From NCBI RefSeq assembly GCF_001295845.1, contig NZ_LJIC01000011.1, positions 1-64,000 on the forward strand: a stretch of 64,000 bases of DNA, given 5' to 3'. Positions within the stretch are counted from its first letter, which is position 1, and each line of letters begins with the position of its first letter. The notes beneath the pieces were generated by a model. The model was not told where the DNA came from and did not search any database. It worked only from the letters and a program-made list of their open reading frames with translations. This DNA is from Rhodopseudomonas sp. AAP120 (GTDB taxonomy: Bacteria > Pseudomonadota > Alphaproteobacteria > Rhizobiales > Xanthobacteraceae). This document shows, in pieces, positions 45,530-53,481 of this stretch. A program made the position numbers and the translations under genes.

Positions 45530-46843
45530 ATGTCGCTGCAGACCGTCCAACCGCTTTATCCCGCCAATCTCGACACGCTCGCACTGCACGGCGGCTCGTT
45601 CCGCGCCGATCCGGCCACCGGCGCGACGCAGGTGCCGATCTATCAGAGCACCTCGTTCGATTTGCAGACCACCGAACGCGCCGACCGGCTGGTGAATTTC
45701 GAGGAGTTCGGCTTCGTCTATTCGCGGATCGGCAACCCGACCGCGCACGTGCTGGAGGAGCGGCTGGCGGCACTCGAAGGCGGTGCCGCCGCGCTGGCGC
45801 TGGCGTCCGGGCAGGCGGCTGTGGCGCTGTCGGTGCTGACGCTGGTGCAGGCTGGCGACAACATCGTCACCGGCACCGACCTCTACGGCGGCACCTGGAA
45901 TTTTTTCGCCAATCGGCTGAAGCAGTTCGGCATCGAGGCGCGCTTCGTCGACCCGGCCGATCCCGAGGCGTTCCGCGCCGCCACCGACGACCGCACGCGT
46001 TTGTACTTCGGCGAGACCCTGCCCAATCCGAAGCTCAACGTGTTTCCGATCCGCGAAGTCGCCGACATCGGCCGCAGCTTCGGCATTCCGCTGATCATCG
46101 ACAACACCGCGGCGCCGCTGCTGGCACGGCCGATCGACCACGGCGCGGCGATCGTGGTGCATTCGGCGACGAAGTATATCGGCGGCCATGGCACGACGAT
46201 TGGCGGCGTCATCATCGACAGCGGCCAGTTCCCGTGGGAGGAGTTCGCCGACCGTCACCGGCTGATCACGGGTCCCGATCCATCCTACAACGGCCGCACC
46301 TGGCCGGATATCGCGCGGCCGTTCGGCCCGGTGGCCTATGCTTTCGCGGCGCGGGCTGGGCTGCTCCGCGATCTCGGGCCAGCGCTATCGCCGCAGAACG
46401 CGTTCCAACTGATCCAGGGCGTCGAAACGCTGCCGCTGCGCATCCGCCAGCAGACCGCTAACGCGGCGCGGATCGCCGATTATCTGGCGCAGCATCCCAA
46501 GGTCGAAAGCGTAATCTATCCCGGTCTGCAGAGCGGCGAGGCACGGCGGCGCGCCGACACGTATCTGAAAGGCGGCTACGGTGCGCTGGTCGGCTTCGAA
46601 TTGCCGGGCGGCTTCGCGGCGGGGCGACGCTTCATCGATCAGCTCAAGCTGCTGTTCCACGTCGCCAATATCGGCGACGCCCACAGCCTCGCGATCCATC
46701 CGTCGTCGACCACGCACGCCCAGCTCGCGCCAGACAAGCAGCTCGCCGCCGGCGTCACGCCCGGCTATGTGCGGCTGTCGATCGGTATCGAGAGCGTCGA
46801 CGACATCATCGCCGACATTGCCCAGGCGCTCGACGCGACCTGA
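45530..46843 (+). CDS. metY: O-acetylhomoserine sulfhydrylase (MetY)
   Basis: 437 residues, the longer size typical of MetY. PLP Lys215 in HSATKYIGGHGT; FVYSRIGNPT and the insert GGVIIDSGQFPWEEF...PSYNGRTW are characteristic of O-acetylhomoserine sulfhydrylases. It joins methanethiol to O-acetylhomoserine to give methionine (or sulfide to give homocysteine). In R. rubrum an enzyme of this class uses the methanethiol released by Mar. Here it is the first gene of an operon with the second MarDK pair (28 bases to marD2), strong support for that role. Confidence 0.9.
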   Translation: MSLQTVQPLYPANLDTLALHGGSFRADPATGATQVPIYQSTSFDLQTTERADRLVNFEEFGFVYSRIGNPTAHVLEERLAALEGGAAALALASGQAAVALSVLTLVQAGDNIVTGTDLYGGTWNFFANRLKQFGIEARFVDPADPEAFRAATDDRTRLYFGETLPNPKLNVFPIREVADIGRSFGIPLIIDNTAAPLLARPIDHGAAIVVHSATKYIGGHGTTIGGVIIDSGQFPWEEFADRHRLITGPDPSYNGRTWPDIARPFGPVAYAFAARAGLLRDLGPALSPQNAFQLIQGVETLPLRIRQQTANAARIADYLAQHPKVESVIYPGLQSGEARRRADTYLKGGYGALVGFELPGGFAAGRRFIDQLKLLFHVANIGDAHSLAIHPSSTTHAQLAPDKQLAAGVTPGYVRLSIGIESVDDIIADIAQALDAT

Positions 46844-46871
46844 TAACTGCCAGCGAACCGAGAGGCGCGCC

Positions 46872-48377
46872 ATGGCGCTCAATTTGAAGAATCCCCAAGT
46901 CGAAACCCGCGATCAGCGGCTCGGCACCATCACCCAATGGGACGGCCGCGCCGGGCAGCTCGTCAAGGACTCGGCCTTCACCTATGGCTGCGCCAAGGGC
47001 TGCGATAACGGCGGGCGTCGCCTGTGCGAACAGTCGACGCCGTTCGCCCAGGCGTCGATGTGTGCCGAGCACATCGCCGTCACCAACGCCACCATCATTC
47101 AGGACTCAGTGGTGGTGCAGCATTCGCCGATCGGCTGCGCTGCCAGCCAGTCGTTCACTGCGCGCTACTATCGCGACCTGGCCGCGCGGCGCGGCTGGAA
47201 GCTCGAAGACCCGAAGTCGATCTGCACCAATTTGGGCGAGCAGGACATGGTGTTCGGCGGTGTGACGCGGCTGGAGGACACCATCCGCGACGCCTATGAG
47301 CGGCACAAGCCTCGGGTGATCTTCGTCGCGACCTCCTGCGCCACCGGCATCATCGGCGACGACGTCGACGGCGCCGCCAAGCGGGTTGAGGACGAGATCG
47401 GCATTCCCGTCGTCACTTTGCATTGCGAGGGCTTCAAGTCGAAGCACTGGTCGAGCGGCTGGGACGTGATCGAGCACGGCATCTTGCGCCGGCTGGTGCC
47501 GCAGTCGCCGAACAAGCAGCCCGACCTGATCAACGTCATCCATCTCGGCGGGCCCGACGTGTTCTCGCCGCTGCTAAGCCCGCTCGGCCTGCGGGTCAAT
47601 CTGGTGATGGGCGGCAATACGTTGGAGCGGCTGGCGCAGATGTCGGAAGCCGCGGCGACGGTGACGATGTGCTTCGTGCTGTCGTATCTCGCCACCGGGC
47701 TCGAACAGGAGTTCGGCGTGCCGGAGGTGAGGGCGCCGTTGCCCTATGGGCTGGACGCCACAGACAACTGGCTGCGCGACATCGCGCGGTTGACAGGCAC
47801 GTCCGGCAAAGTCGACGCGGTGATTGAAAGCGAGCGGGCGCGCATCGCCCCGGAGCTGGCGCGGCTGCGCAGGGCGCTGACCGGCAAGCGCGGCTTCGTC
47901 GCCGCTGGCGCCGCTTTTGCGCACGGGCTGATCACCGACTTGCGCGAGCTCGGCGTTACGGTCGACGACGCGTTCTCGTTCCACCACGATCCGGCCACCG
48001 ACTCCGGCGATCCTCAGCAGGACTCGCTCGGCCATCTGGTCGAAACGTGGGGTGACATCCCGAACTACACGGTGAGTCCCGATCAGCACTTCCAGGCCCA
48101 CGCGGCGCTGCTGCGCGCCAGGCCGGACTTCGTGATCTGCCGCCACACCGGCACGCTGGCGGTGCTGGCCGGGCGGATGGGCATCCCGGTGCTGCCGATT
48201 TTCTATTCCAACGACGGCCTCGGTTACGAAGGCCTGCTGACGATCGGCCGCGCCATCCTGCGTGTGCTGCCTCGCAAGCGCTTCTACGCCGACATCGCCG
48301 CGCACAGCTCGTTTCCGTATCAGCCGTGGTGGCTGGCGGAAACCGATCCCTATGCGCCGATTGGCGAGCCGGCGTGA
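46872..48377 (+). CDS. Second MarD-like nitrogenase alpha-type subunit
   Basis: 501 residues, collinear with MarD over the full length. P-cluster-type cysteines Cys64 (ASMCAEH), Cys89 (HSPIGCA) and Cys146 (ATSCATG) and the cofactor cysteine Cys247 (TVTMCFVLS) are kept. At the position of MarD His428-His429 it has Asn427-Asp428 in FYSNDGLGYEG, so no histidine is available there. Two further cysteines near the N-terminus (YGCAKGCD) are only partly shared. Encoded between metY and marK2, with no iron-protein gene of its own. Predicted to be a Mar-family reductase with altered cofactor binding or a different thioether range. Confidence 0.82.
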   Translation: MALNLKNPQVETRDQRLGTITQWDGRAGQLVKDSAFTYGCAKGCDNGGRRLCEQSTPFAQASMCAEHIAVTNATIIQDSVVVQHSPIGCAASQSFTARYYRDLAARRGWKLEDPKSICTNLGEQDMVFGGVTRLEDTIRDAYERHKPRVIFVATSCATGIIGDDVDGAAKRVEDEIGIPVVTLHCEGFKSKHWSSGWDVIEHGILRRLVPQSPNKQPDLINVIHLGGPDVFSPLLSPLGLRVNLVMGGNTLERLAQMSEAAATVTMCFVLSYLATGLEQEFGVPEVRAPLPYGLDATDNWLRDIARLTGTSGKVDAVIESERARIAPELARLRRALTGKRGFVAAGAAFAHGLITDLRELGVTVDDAFSFHHDPATDSGDPQQDSLGHLVETWGDIPNYTVSPDQHFQAHAALLRARPDFVICRHTGTLAVLAGRMGIPVLPIFYSNDGLGYEGLLTIGRAILRVLPRKRFYADIAAHSSFPYQPWWLAETDPYAPIGEPA

Positions 48378-48410
48378 CTGCGCAATGTTGATAAGTAACA
48401 AACCTTTCCC

Positions 48411-48490
48411 CGTCATTGCGAGGAGCGAAGCGACGAAGCAATCCAGCGCCGTGCACTGGTCTGGATTGCTTCGCTTCGCTCGCAATGACG
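48411..48490. repeat. 80-bp palindromic repeat between marD2 and marK2
   Basis: CGTCATTGCG (48411-48420) and CGCAATGACG (48481-48490) are perfect inverted ends; inside them GAAGCAATCCAG and CTGGATTGCTTC also pair. The element (GTCATTGCGAGGAGCGAAGC type) is a well-known dispersed repeat of many bacteria. In RNA it would form a long hairpin inside the operon, which may uncouple the levels of the two subunits. Confidence 0.85.
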
Positions 48491-48527
48491 AGGAGAAGGC
48501 GATGAACATATCCTGAGAAGTGAAGCT

Positions 48528-49907
48528 ATGCTGTCTCCCGTCACCAACACCCAGGATCCCACCGGTGCGTTCTGTGCTTCGCCGGGCGCCATCGAGCAGG
48601 TGCGCTATGGCTGCAGCCTCGGTGCGCTGGCCAGCGTCATCGCCATTCCCGGCGCGATCCCGATCACGCATTGCGGACCGGGCTGCGCCACCAAGCAGTT
48701 TCACGCGCTGTCCGGCATCAACGCCTATCAGGGCGGGGAATTCCATGTGCCGAGCACCAATCTCGGCAATCAGGAAGTGATCTTCGGTGGCGCCGACCGC
48801 CTCGACGAGTTGGTCGCGTCGACGCTGAACGTGATGGAGGCTGACCTTTTCGTCGTGCAGACCGGCTGCATCCCAGGGCTGGTCGGCGACGACGTCGGCA
48901 GCGTCGTCCGCAAATATCAGAAGCGCGGCGTGCCGATCGTGGTGGCCGAGACCAGCGGCTATCGCGGCAACAATTTCACCGGCCACGAAACGGTGATCCG
49001 CGCCATTATCGATCAGTTCGTCGATCTCCGCGATGCGCCGCTACAGCGCGGTCTCGTCAATGTCTGGTCGCTGCTGCCGTATCAGAACCCGTTCTGGCGC
49101 GGCGACCTTGCCGAGATCCGTCGGCTGCTCGAGGGCATCGGTCTGCAGGTCAATATTCTGTTCGGGCCGGCCTCCGCCGGGGTCTCCGAGTGGCGTGCCA
49201 TCCCGCAGGCCCAGTTCAACCTCGTGCTGTCGCCGTGGCTCGGACTCTCGACCGCGGCGCATCTCGAGGAGCTTTACGGTCAGCCCTTCCTGCACGAGCC
49301 CACGATCCCGATCGGCGCCAAGGCGACCAGTGCGTTCCTGCGCCGTGTGGTCGAATTCGCCGATCTCGACCGCGTCCAAGCCGAAGCCTTCATCGCACGC
49401 GAGGAAAAGGAGCACTACATCTATCTGCGCGACTTCGCCTGCTTCTATGCCGGCTCGACCAGCCAGTATCGGCTGCCGTCGCAGGCGATCGTGGTCAGCG
49501 AGAGCGCTTACAATCTCGCCGTGGCGAGCTTCCTGGTCGAGCAGCTCGGCCTCAATCCGGGGCCGTTCGTGATCAGCGAGAACCCACCGGAAGAATTGCG
49601 CGAGACCATCCAGAAGCAGTACCGCGCGCTCGCCGACCATGCCGGCGCCGAAGCGATGTTCGAGCAGGACGGCAAGCGCATCCACCAGATCGTGCGGGCC
49701 ACCGACTTCACCGGCGAATTGCCGATCGTGTTCGGCTCGACCTGGGAGGCGGCGCTCGCCGACGAGATCGGTGCGCCGCTGGTCGAGATCGGCTATCCGT
49801 GCACCGACGAGGTCGTGCTGTCGCGAGCCTATGTGGGCTATCGCGGCGCGCTGCAACTGATCGAGCGGACCTACACCACGGTGGTGCGCGCCAGCACCAT
49901 GGGCTGA
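48528..49907 (+). CDS. Second MarK-like nitrogenase beta-type subunit
   Basis: 459 residues, aligned end to end with MarK. Beta-side cluster cysteines are kept: YGCSLGA, HCGPGCATK, VQTGCIPGLVGDD. LVNVWSLLPYQNPFWRGDL and SRAYVGYRGALQLIERTY are near-identical to the first copy, while the middle (about 290-400) differs. It must pair with the MarD-like protein upstream despite the 150-base gap with the repeat. Its last 37 bases overlap the end of the opposing threonine aldolase gene. Confidence 0.83.
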   Translation: MLSPVTNTQDPTGAFCASPGAIEQVRYGCSLGALASVIAIPGAIPITHCGPGCATKQFHALSGINAYQGGEFHVPSTNLGNQEVIFGGADRLDELVASTLNVMEADLFVVQTGCIPGLVGDDVGSVVRKYQKRGVPIVVAETSGYRGNNFTGHETVIRAIIDQFVDLRDAPLQRGLVNVWSLLPYQNPFWRGDLAEIRRLLEGIGLQVNILFGPASAGVSEWRAIPQAQFNLVLSPWLGLSTAAHLEELYGQPFLHEPTIPIGAKATSAFLRRVVEFADLDRVQAEAFIAREEKEHYIYLRDFACFYAGSTSQYRLPSQAIVVSESAYNLAVASFLVEQLGLNPGPFVISENPPEELRETIQKQYRALADHAGAEAMFEQDGKRIHQIVRATDFTGELPIVFGSTWEAALADEIGAPLVEIGYPCTDEVVLSRAYVGYRGALQLIERTYTTVVRASTMG

Positions 49908-51016
49908 GCGGGCACCGACGAACGCGGCTCGGCTCGAGGCCTGCTGCGTTGCGCGGTGCGCACGACCTCGCCGACGATATCCACCGTTTCGATGATCATC
50001 GCAGGAGTAACATCGAGATGAGTGCAGGCGCGAAGCCGCCCGCCAAGGGTCGAGATCAGGATGCCGTGGCTGCGCAGCGCGGCGACGAAGGCGTCGTCGG
50101 CCAGTCCCGTGCCCGTGATATCGAAATAGACGAGGTTGGTCTCCGGGAACTGCACGGTGACGCCGTCGATCGCCGCCAGCCGTGACGCCAGCAGCGCCGC
50201 ATTGGCGTGATCGCCGGCGAGGCGATGCACATTGTGGTCGAGTGCAAAGATGCAGGCTGCAGCGCAGATCCCGGCCTGGCGCAGCGAGCCGCCGAGCCGC
50301 TGCTTCCAGCGCCAGACTTCGTCGATGAAGTCGCGCGATCCCGCCAGCACGGCGCCGAGCGGCGCGCCGAGGCCCTTGCTGAAGTCGATCCACACCGAGT
50401 CCCACCCCTCGGCGAGCTGCCGCGGCGAGGTTGCACTGGCGACGCAAGCGTTGAGCAGCCGCGCGCCATCCATGTGCGTGGCGAGGCCGGCGGCGTGGGC
50501 AACGGCGACGACTTCGTCGAGCACGGGCTTGGACCACACCGTGCCGCCGCCGAGATTGGTGGTCTGCTCGACGCTGACCAGCGTCTGCTTGGCCTGATGG
50601 CGATCCGGCGGCCGCAACGCCGCGCGCAGCGTGTCGGCCGAGAACTGTCCGCGTGCACCAGCTAGGGGCTTGATCTGGAAGCCGCCGAGCGCCGCATGCG
50701 TGCAGCCTTCCAGCGAGACGATGTGCGAGCTCTCGTGCGCGAGGATCTCGTCTCCGGCCCGGCAATGCGCCAGCGTCGCGGCGATGTTGCAGATTGTGCC
50801 GGTCGCCATGAAGACTGCGGCCTCCTTGCCGAGCAGATCGGCGACGCGCTCGCACAGCCGGTTGACGGTCGGGTCCGCTCCGATCTGTTCGTCGCCGACG
50901 GCAGCCTCCGCCATCGCCGCCCGCATGGCGCGGCTCGGCGTGGTTTGGGTGTCCGACAACAGGTTGATGCGGACCGGCGGCAGCAGCGGATCGTCGGGAG
51001 CAGGGGCGTAGACCAC
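49871..51016 (-). CDS. Low-specificity threonine aldolase family PLP enzyme
   Basis: 381 residues. Beta-eliminating lyase fold: NLLSDTQTTPS, MATGTICNIAATLAHCRAGDEIL, QTTNLGGGTVW, HMDGARL and PLP Lys214 in WIDFSKGLGAPLG. Threonine aldolases cleave threonine to glycine and acetaldehyde; relatives act on other beta-hydroxy amino acids. GTG 51016 is the first start and lies 4 bases after the soxZ stop, so it is the last gene of the sox-fcc operon. The last 37 bases overlap the 3-prime end of marK2. What it does in a sulfur operon is not clear. Confidence 0.8.
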   Translation of the reverse strand: MVYAPAPDDPLLPPVRINLLSDTQTTPSRAMRAAMAEAAVGDEQIGADPTVNRLCERVADLLGKEAAVFMATGTICNIAATLAHCRAGDEILAHESSHIVSLEGCTHAALGGFQIKPLAGARGQFSADTLRAALRPPDRHQAKQTLVSVEQTTNLGGGTVWSKPVLDEVVAVAHAAGLATHMDGARLLNACVASATSPRQLAEGWDSVWIDFSKGLGAPLGAVLAGSRDFIDEVWRWKQRLGGSLRQAGICAAACIFALDHNVHRLAGDHANAALLASRLAAIDGVTVQFPETNLVYFDITGTGLADDAFVAALRSHGILISTLGGRLRACTHLDVTPAMIIETVDIVGEVVRTAQRSRPRAEPRSSVPAQPMVLARTTVV

Positions 51017-51020
51017 GGTG

Positions 51021-51356
51021 CTACTTCACTTCGACACGCGCCGCTGCATCGATGCTGCGGCCGTCCTCATGGGTCCAGACGAACCGGAAGTCGGTTGGAC
51101 CTGAAATTCGGGCGTGAAAGACGAGGTAGGGATTCGCCGACGTCGCGTTGCGGAAGTCGACGTTCAGCAGAGGAGAGCCGTTGGCCTCGACCTTGAAGCT
51201 GGCCAGGATGTCGCGTTCAATCTGCCGCCCATCCGGCGTTTTGCGCAGGCCGGTCTCCATTGGATGCTCCAGCAAGGTGCGGATCTCGATCACGTCGCCA
51301 ACCGCAGCGGTGGAGGGTAGCTTGAGACGCGGACGGCCCGTCAGTGGCACGGTCAT
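51021..51356 (-). CDS. soxZ: Sulfur carrier complex protein SoxZ
   Basis: 111 residues. Ig-like SoxZ fold: PRLKLPSTAAVGDVIEIRTLLEHPMETG at the start and VWTHEDGRSIDAAARVEV at the end. It forms the SoxYZ heterodimer that carries the sulfur substrate in the periplasm; it has no signal peptide and rides out with Tat-exported SoxY. ATG overlaps the soxY stop (ATGA). The longer open frame upstream in this register is soxY in another frame. Confidence 0.9.
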   Translation of the reverse strand: MTVPLTGRPRLKLPSTAAVGDVIEIRTLLEHPMETGLRKTPDGRQIERDILASFKVEANGSPLLNVDFRNATSANPYLVFHARISGPTDFRFVWTHEDGRSIDAAARVEVK

Positions 51357-51823
51357 GTCAGGCAGCCTCCCACGCTCACTTTGATCTCGGCGGCGGCGCG
51401 GTTGACGGCGCCGTCGCTGTGCTCGGCGAACACCAGCAGCGTCTGCTTCTCGGCGAGCCGGATGCGCATCGACACCCGGGCTTTTCCCGACGCAGGTGTG
51501 AGCCTGAAGCTGGCGATGCCGGGTGTGGGATTTTTTGTCGCCACCAAATGGATGGCGCAAACGTGCTGTTCCGCCGTCATCGGGCTGTCGACGACGACGG
51601 TGACCGGCACCACAGCGCCGTTCTCTGCCGTCTCCGGCACCTGCAGCGCGATGCCGCCGTCGCGTGGCGTGGCGGTGCCGATCAGTTCGCGGATCGCGGC
51701 ATCGACCTCATCCGTGGTCGCAGCCCGAGCGAAGGGTATGATCGATGCGACGAGGCCGACCGATCCGGCGATCAGCATCTGCCGGCGGTCGACCTCTAAG
51801 GGGACATCATCGAGGCGCGGCAT
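51353..51823 (-). CDS. soxY: Sulfur carrier protein SoxY
   Basis: 156 residues with a Tat-type signal (DRRQMLIAGSVG, cleavage near ARAATT). The carrier arm ends in VGGCLT with Cys154, which should hold the sulfur substrate. Canonical SoxY ends GGCGG; here the last two residues are Leu-Thr, a departure from the usual swinging arm. Coupled to soxZ downstream and overlapping the fccB stop by one base. soxXA, soxB and soxCD are not in the window. Confidence 0.88.
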   Translation of the reverse strand: MPRLDDVPLEVDRRQMLIAGSVGLVASIIPFARAATTDEVDAAIRELIGTATPRDGGIALQVPETAENGAVVPVTVVVDSPMTAEQHVCAIHLVATKNPTPGIASFRLTPASGKARVSMRIRLAEKQTLLVFAEHSDGAVNRAAAEIKVSVGGCLT

Positions 51824-53115
51824 CAGCTGAACGCGTCCTTGGTGATGCTTGCGTACCAGGAGTCCGCGTATTGAGCTTCGAGCTTGCGCTGCAGCTTCGT
51901 TTCCGCGAGCGGTCCGCGCGGCGACACCCCGCCGGAATTCGGCGTTTCAATGAAGCCCTTGTCGCTCGGCCGGAACACGCCGACCACCGAGATGCCGTAG
52001 TCGTCGCCGACATGGCTGTAGCAAGTGTTGAAGTAGACCGGATCTTTGGGCGGCTCGCGCCCTTCGAGCAGGGCGACGGCGGACGCCACCGCCTGCTTTG
52101 AGGTCGAGTTGGCGATGAAGCCGGACTTCGGCAGCGGACCTCCGATATTGGCATCGCCGATGACGTGGATGTCTTTCGCCTTGACGGCCTCGAAGGTGAA
52201 GGGATTGACCGGGACGAAGCCGGTCTCATTGACGAGGCCGGCATCGACGGCGATCTTCGCGGCGGACTGCGGCGGGATGACGTTGCCGACATCGACCTTG
52301 TGGCGCGTGCCGAATTCGGTCTGAAACACCTTCTCCTTGATATCCACGGAGACGACCTTGCCGTCCTTGCTGCCCGGCACCCACTCGATCAATCCGGGAT
52401 AGAGCTCATTCCAGGCGTCCTGGAACAGGCCCTGCTTGGAGAACGCGTCCTTGGCGTCGAGCGCCAGAATCTTGGCCCGGGGCTTGTGCTTCTTCAGGTA
52501 GCTGGCGACCAGGCTGATGCGCTCGTAGGGGCCGGGCGGGCAACGGAACGGGTTGGCGGGAATGGAGAAGCCGACGACGCCGCCCTCTGGAAGCGCCTCC
52601 AGCTGCTTGCGCAGCAGCAGCACCTGCTCGCCACGCTCCGGCACCCAGGCGTGCGGAAAAATCTGCGCCGCGTCCTGATCGTAGCCGGGCAGGGCGCCCC
52701 ACTTGATGCCGATGCCCGGCGACACGATCAGTTTGTCGTAGGCGACGCTCTTGCCGCTGCGCAGCTTTACCAGCTTCTTGTCCGGATCGATCGCATCGGC
52801 CCAATCGTGGATGAAATTGATGCCGCGCTTCTTCAGCGCGACGTATTGATGCGTGATGTCAGACAGCGTGCGAGTGCCACCGAGCAGAAGGTTGCCGTAG
52901 GGGCAGGTGACGAAGTGCTTCTGCGGCTCGATCACCGTGACGTCGATCTGCGGGAAATTGATCCGCGCGAATCGTGCGGCTGATGCGCCGCCAAAGCCAC
53001 CGCCGATGATCACCAAGCGAGCGGCGTCTTTGGCGTGAAGCAGGGAAGGTGTCGCGAAGGTGGCGAGGCCTGCGGCCGCGAGCTTGCCGAAAGAGCGACG
53101 GGAGATGCTGGTCAT
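51823..53115 (-). CDS. fccB: Flavocytochrome c sulfide dehydrogenase, flavoprotein subunit
   Basis: 430 residues. Tat signal SRRSFGKLAAAG. FAD-binding LVIIGGGFGGASAARFA (about 34-50); Cys71 in FVTCPYGN is the covalent FAD attachment residue; Cys192 (NPFRCPPGP) and Cys365 (FNTCYSHVG) correspond to the redox disulfide. The enzyme oxidises sulfide and passes electrons to the cytochrome subunit encoded 10 bases upstream. The same pair is also called SoxF/SoxE. ATG 53115 is preceded by GAAGAGGA. Confidence 0.9.
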   Translation of the reverse strand: MTSISRRSFGKLAAAGLATFATPSLLHAKDAARLVIIGGGFGGASAARFARINFPQIDVTVIEPQKHFVTCPYGNLLLGGTRTLSDITHQYVALKKRGINFIHDWADAIDPDKKLVKLRSGKSVAYDKLIVSPGIGIKWGALPGYDQDAAQIFPHAWVPERGEQVLLLRKQLEALPEGGVVGFSIPANPFRCPPGPYERISLVASYLKKHKPRAKILALDAKDAFSKQGLFQDAWNELYPGLIEWVPGSKDGKVVSVDIKEKVFQTEFGTRHKVDVGNVIPPQSAAKIAVDAGLVNETGFVPVNPFTFEAVKAKDIHVIGDANIGGPLPKSGFIANSTSKQAVASAVALLEGREPPKDPVYFNTCYSHVGDDYGISVVGVFRPSDKGFIETPNSGGVSPRGPLAETKLQRKLEAQYADSWYASITKDAFS

Positions 53116-53125
53116 GGTGTCCTCT

Positions 53126-53464
53126 TCAGCGCTGCAGCGATGAGAAATAGTCGGCCAAGGCCGCGACTTCGGCTTCCGAGTAGCCGCGCGCGATGCGCGG
53201 CATGATGGTCGCCGCCGGTCGCTGGTTGCTGCGGAATTCGTCCCAGACCAGGACGAAGGCATCCTTCTTGTAGCCGGCGAGTTCGGGAGTGCCGCCCTGA
53301 CCCTTGCCGAGCTGACCGTGACAGCCGGAGCAAGCCTGAGCGATCAACGGTGCCGCGACGGCACCCTTCTTCTTGTGCGGCTCGGCGGCAGATGGAGACG
53401 CGGCGGCCGCCAGCGCGGCGGCAGCGAGAAGCGTTGCAAAACTTGATGAACGTGTGACTGACAT
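53126..53464 (-). CDS. fccA: Small c-type cytochrome, flavocytochrome c haem subunit
   Basis: 112 residues with signal peptide (to about SAAEP, residue 28). One haem site CSGCH (45-49) and probable axial Met89 in TIMPRIARG. It accepts electrons from the FccB flavoprotein in the periplasm. Single-haem, hence the shorter form of FccA. Start at ATG 53464; an earlier ATG at 53485 is possible. Confidence 0.85.
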   Translation of the reverse strand: MSVTRSSSFATLLAAAALAAAASPSAAEPHKKKGAVAAPLIAQACSGCHGQLGKGQGGTPELAGYKKDAFVLVWDEFRSNQRPAATIMPRIARGYSEAEVAALADYFSSLQR

Positions 53465-53481
53465 AAATCCCCCTCGGATAA

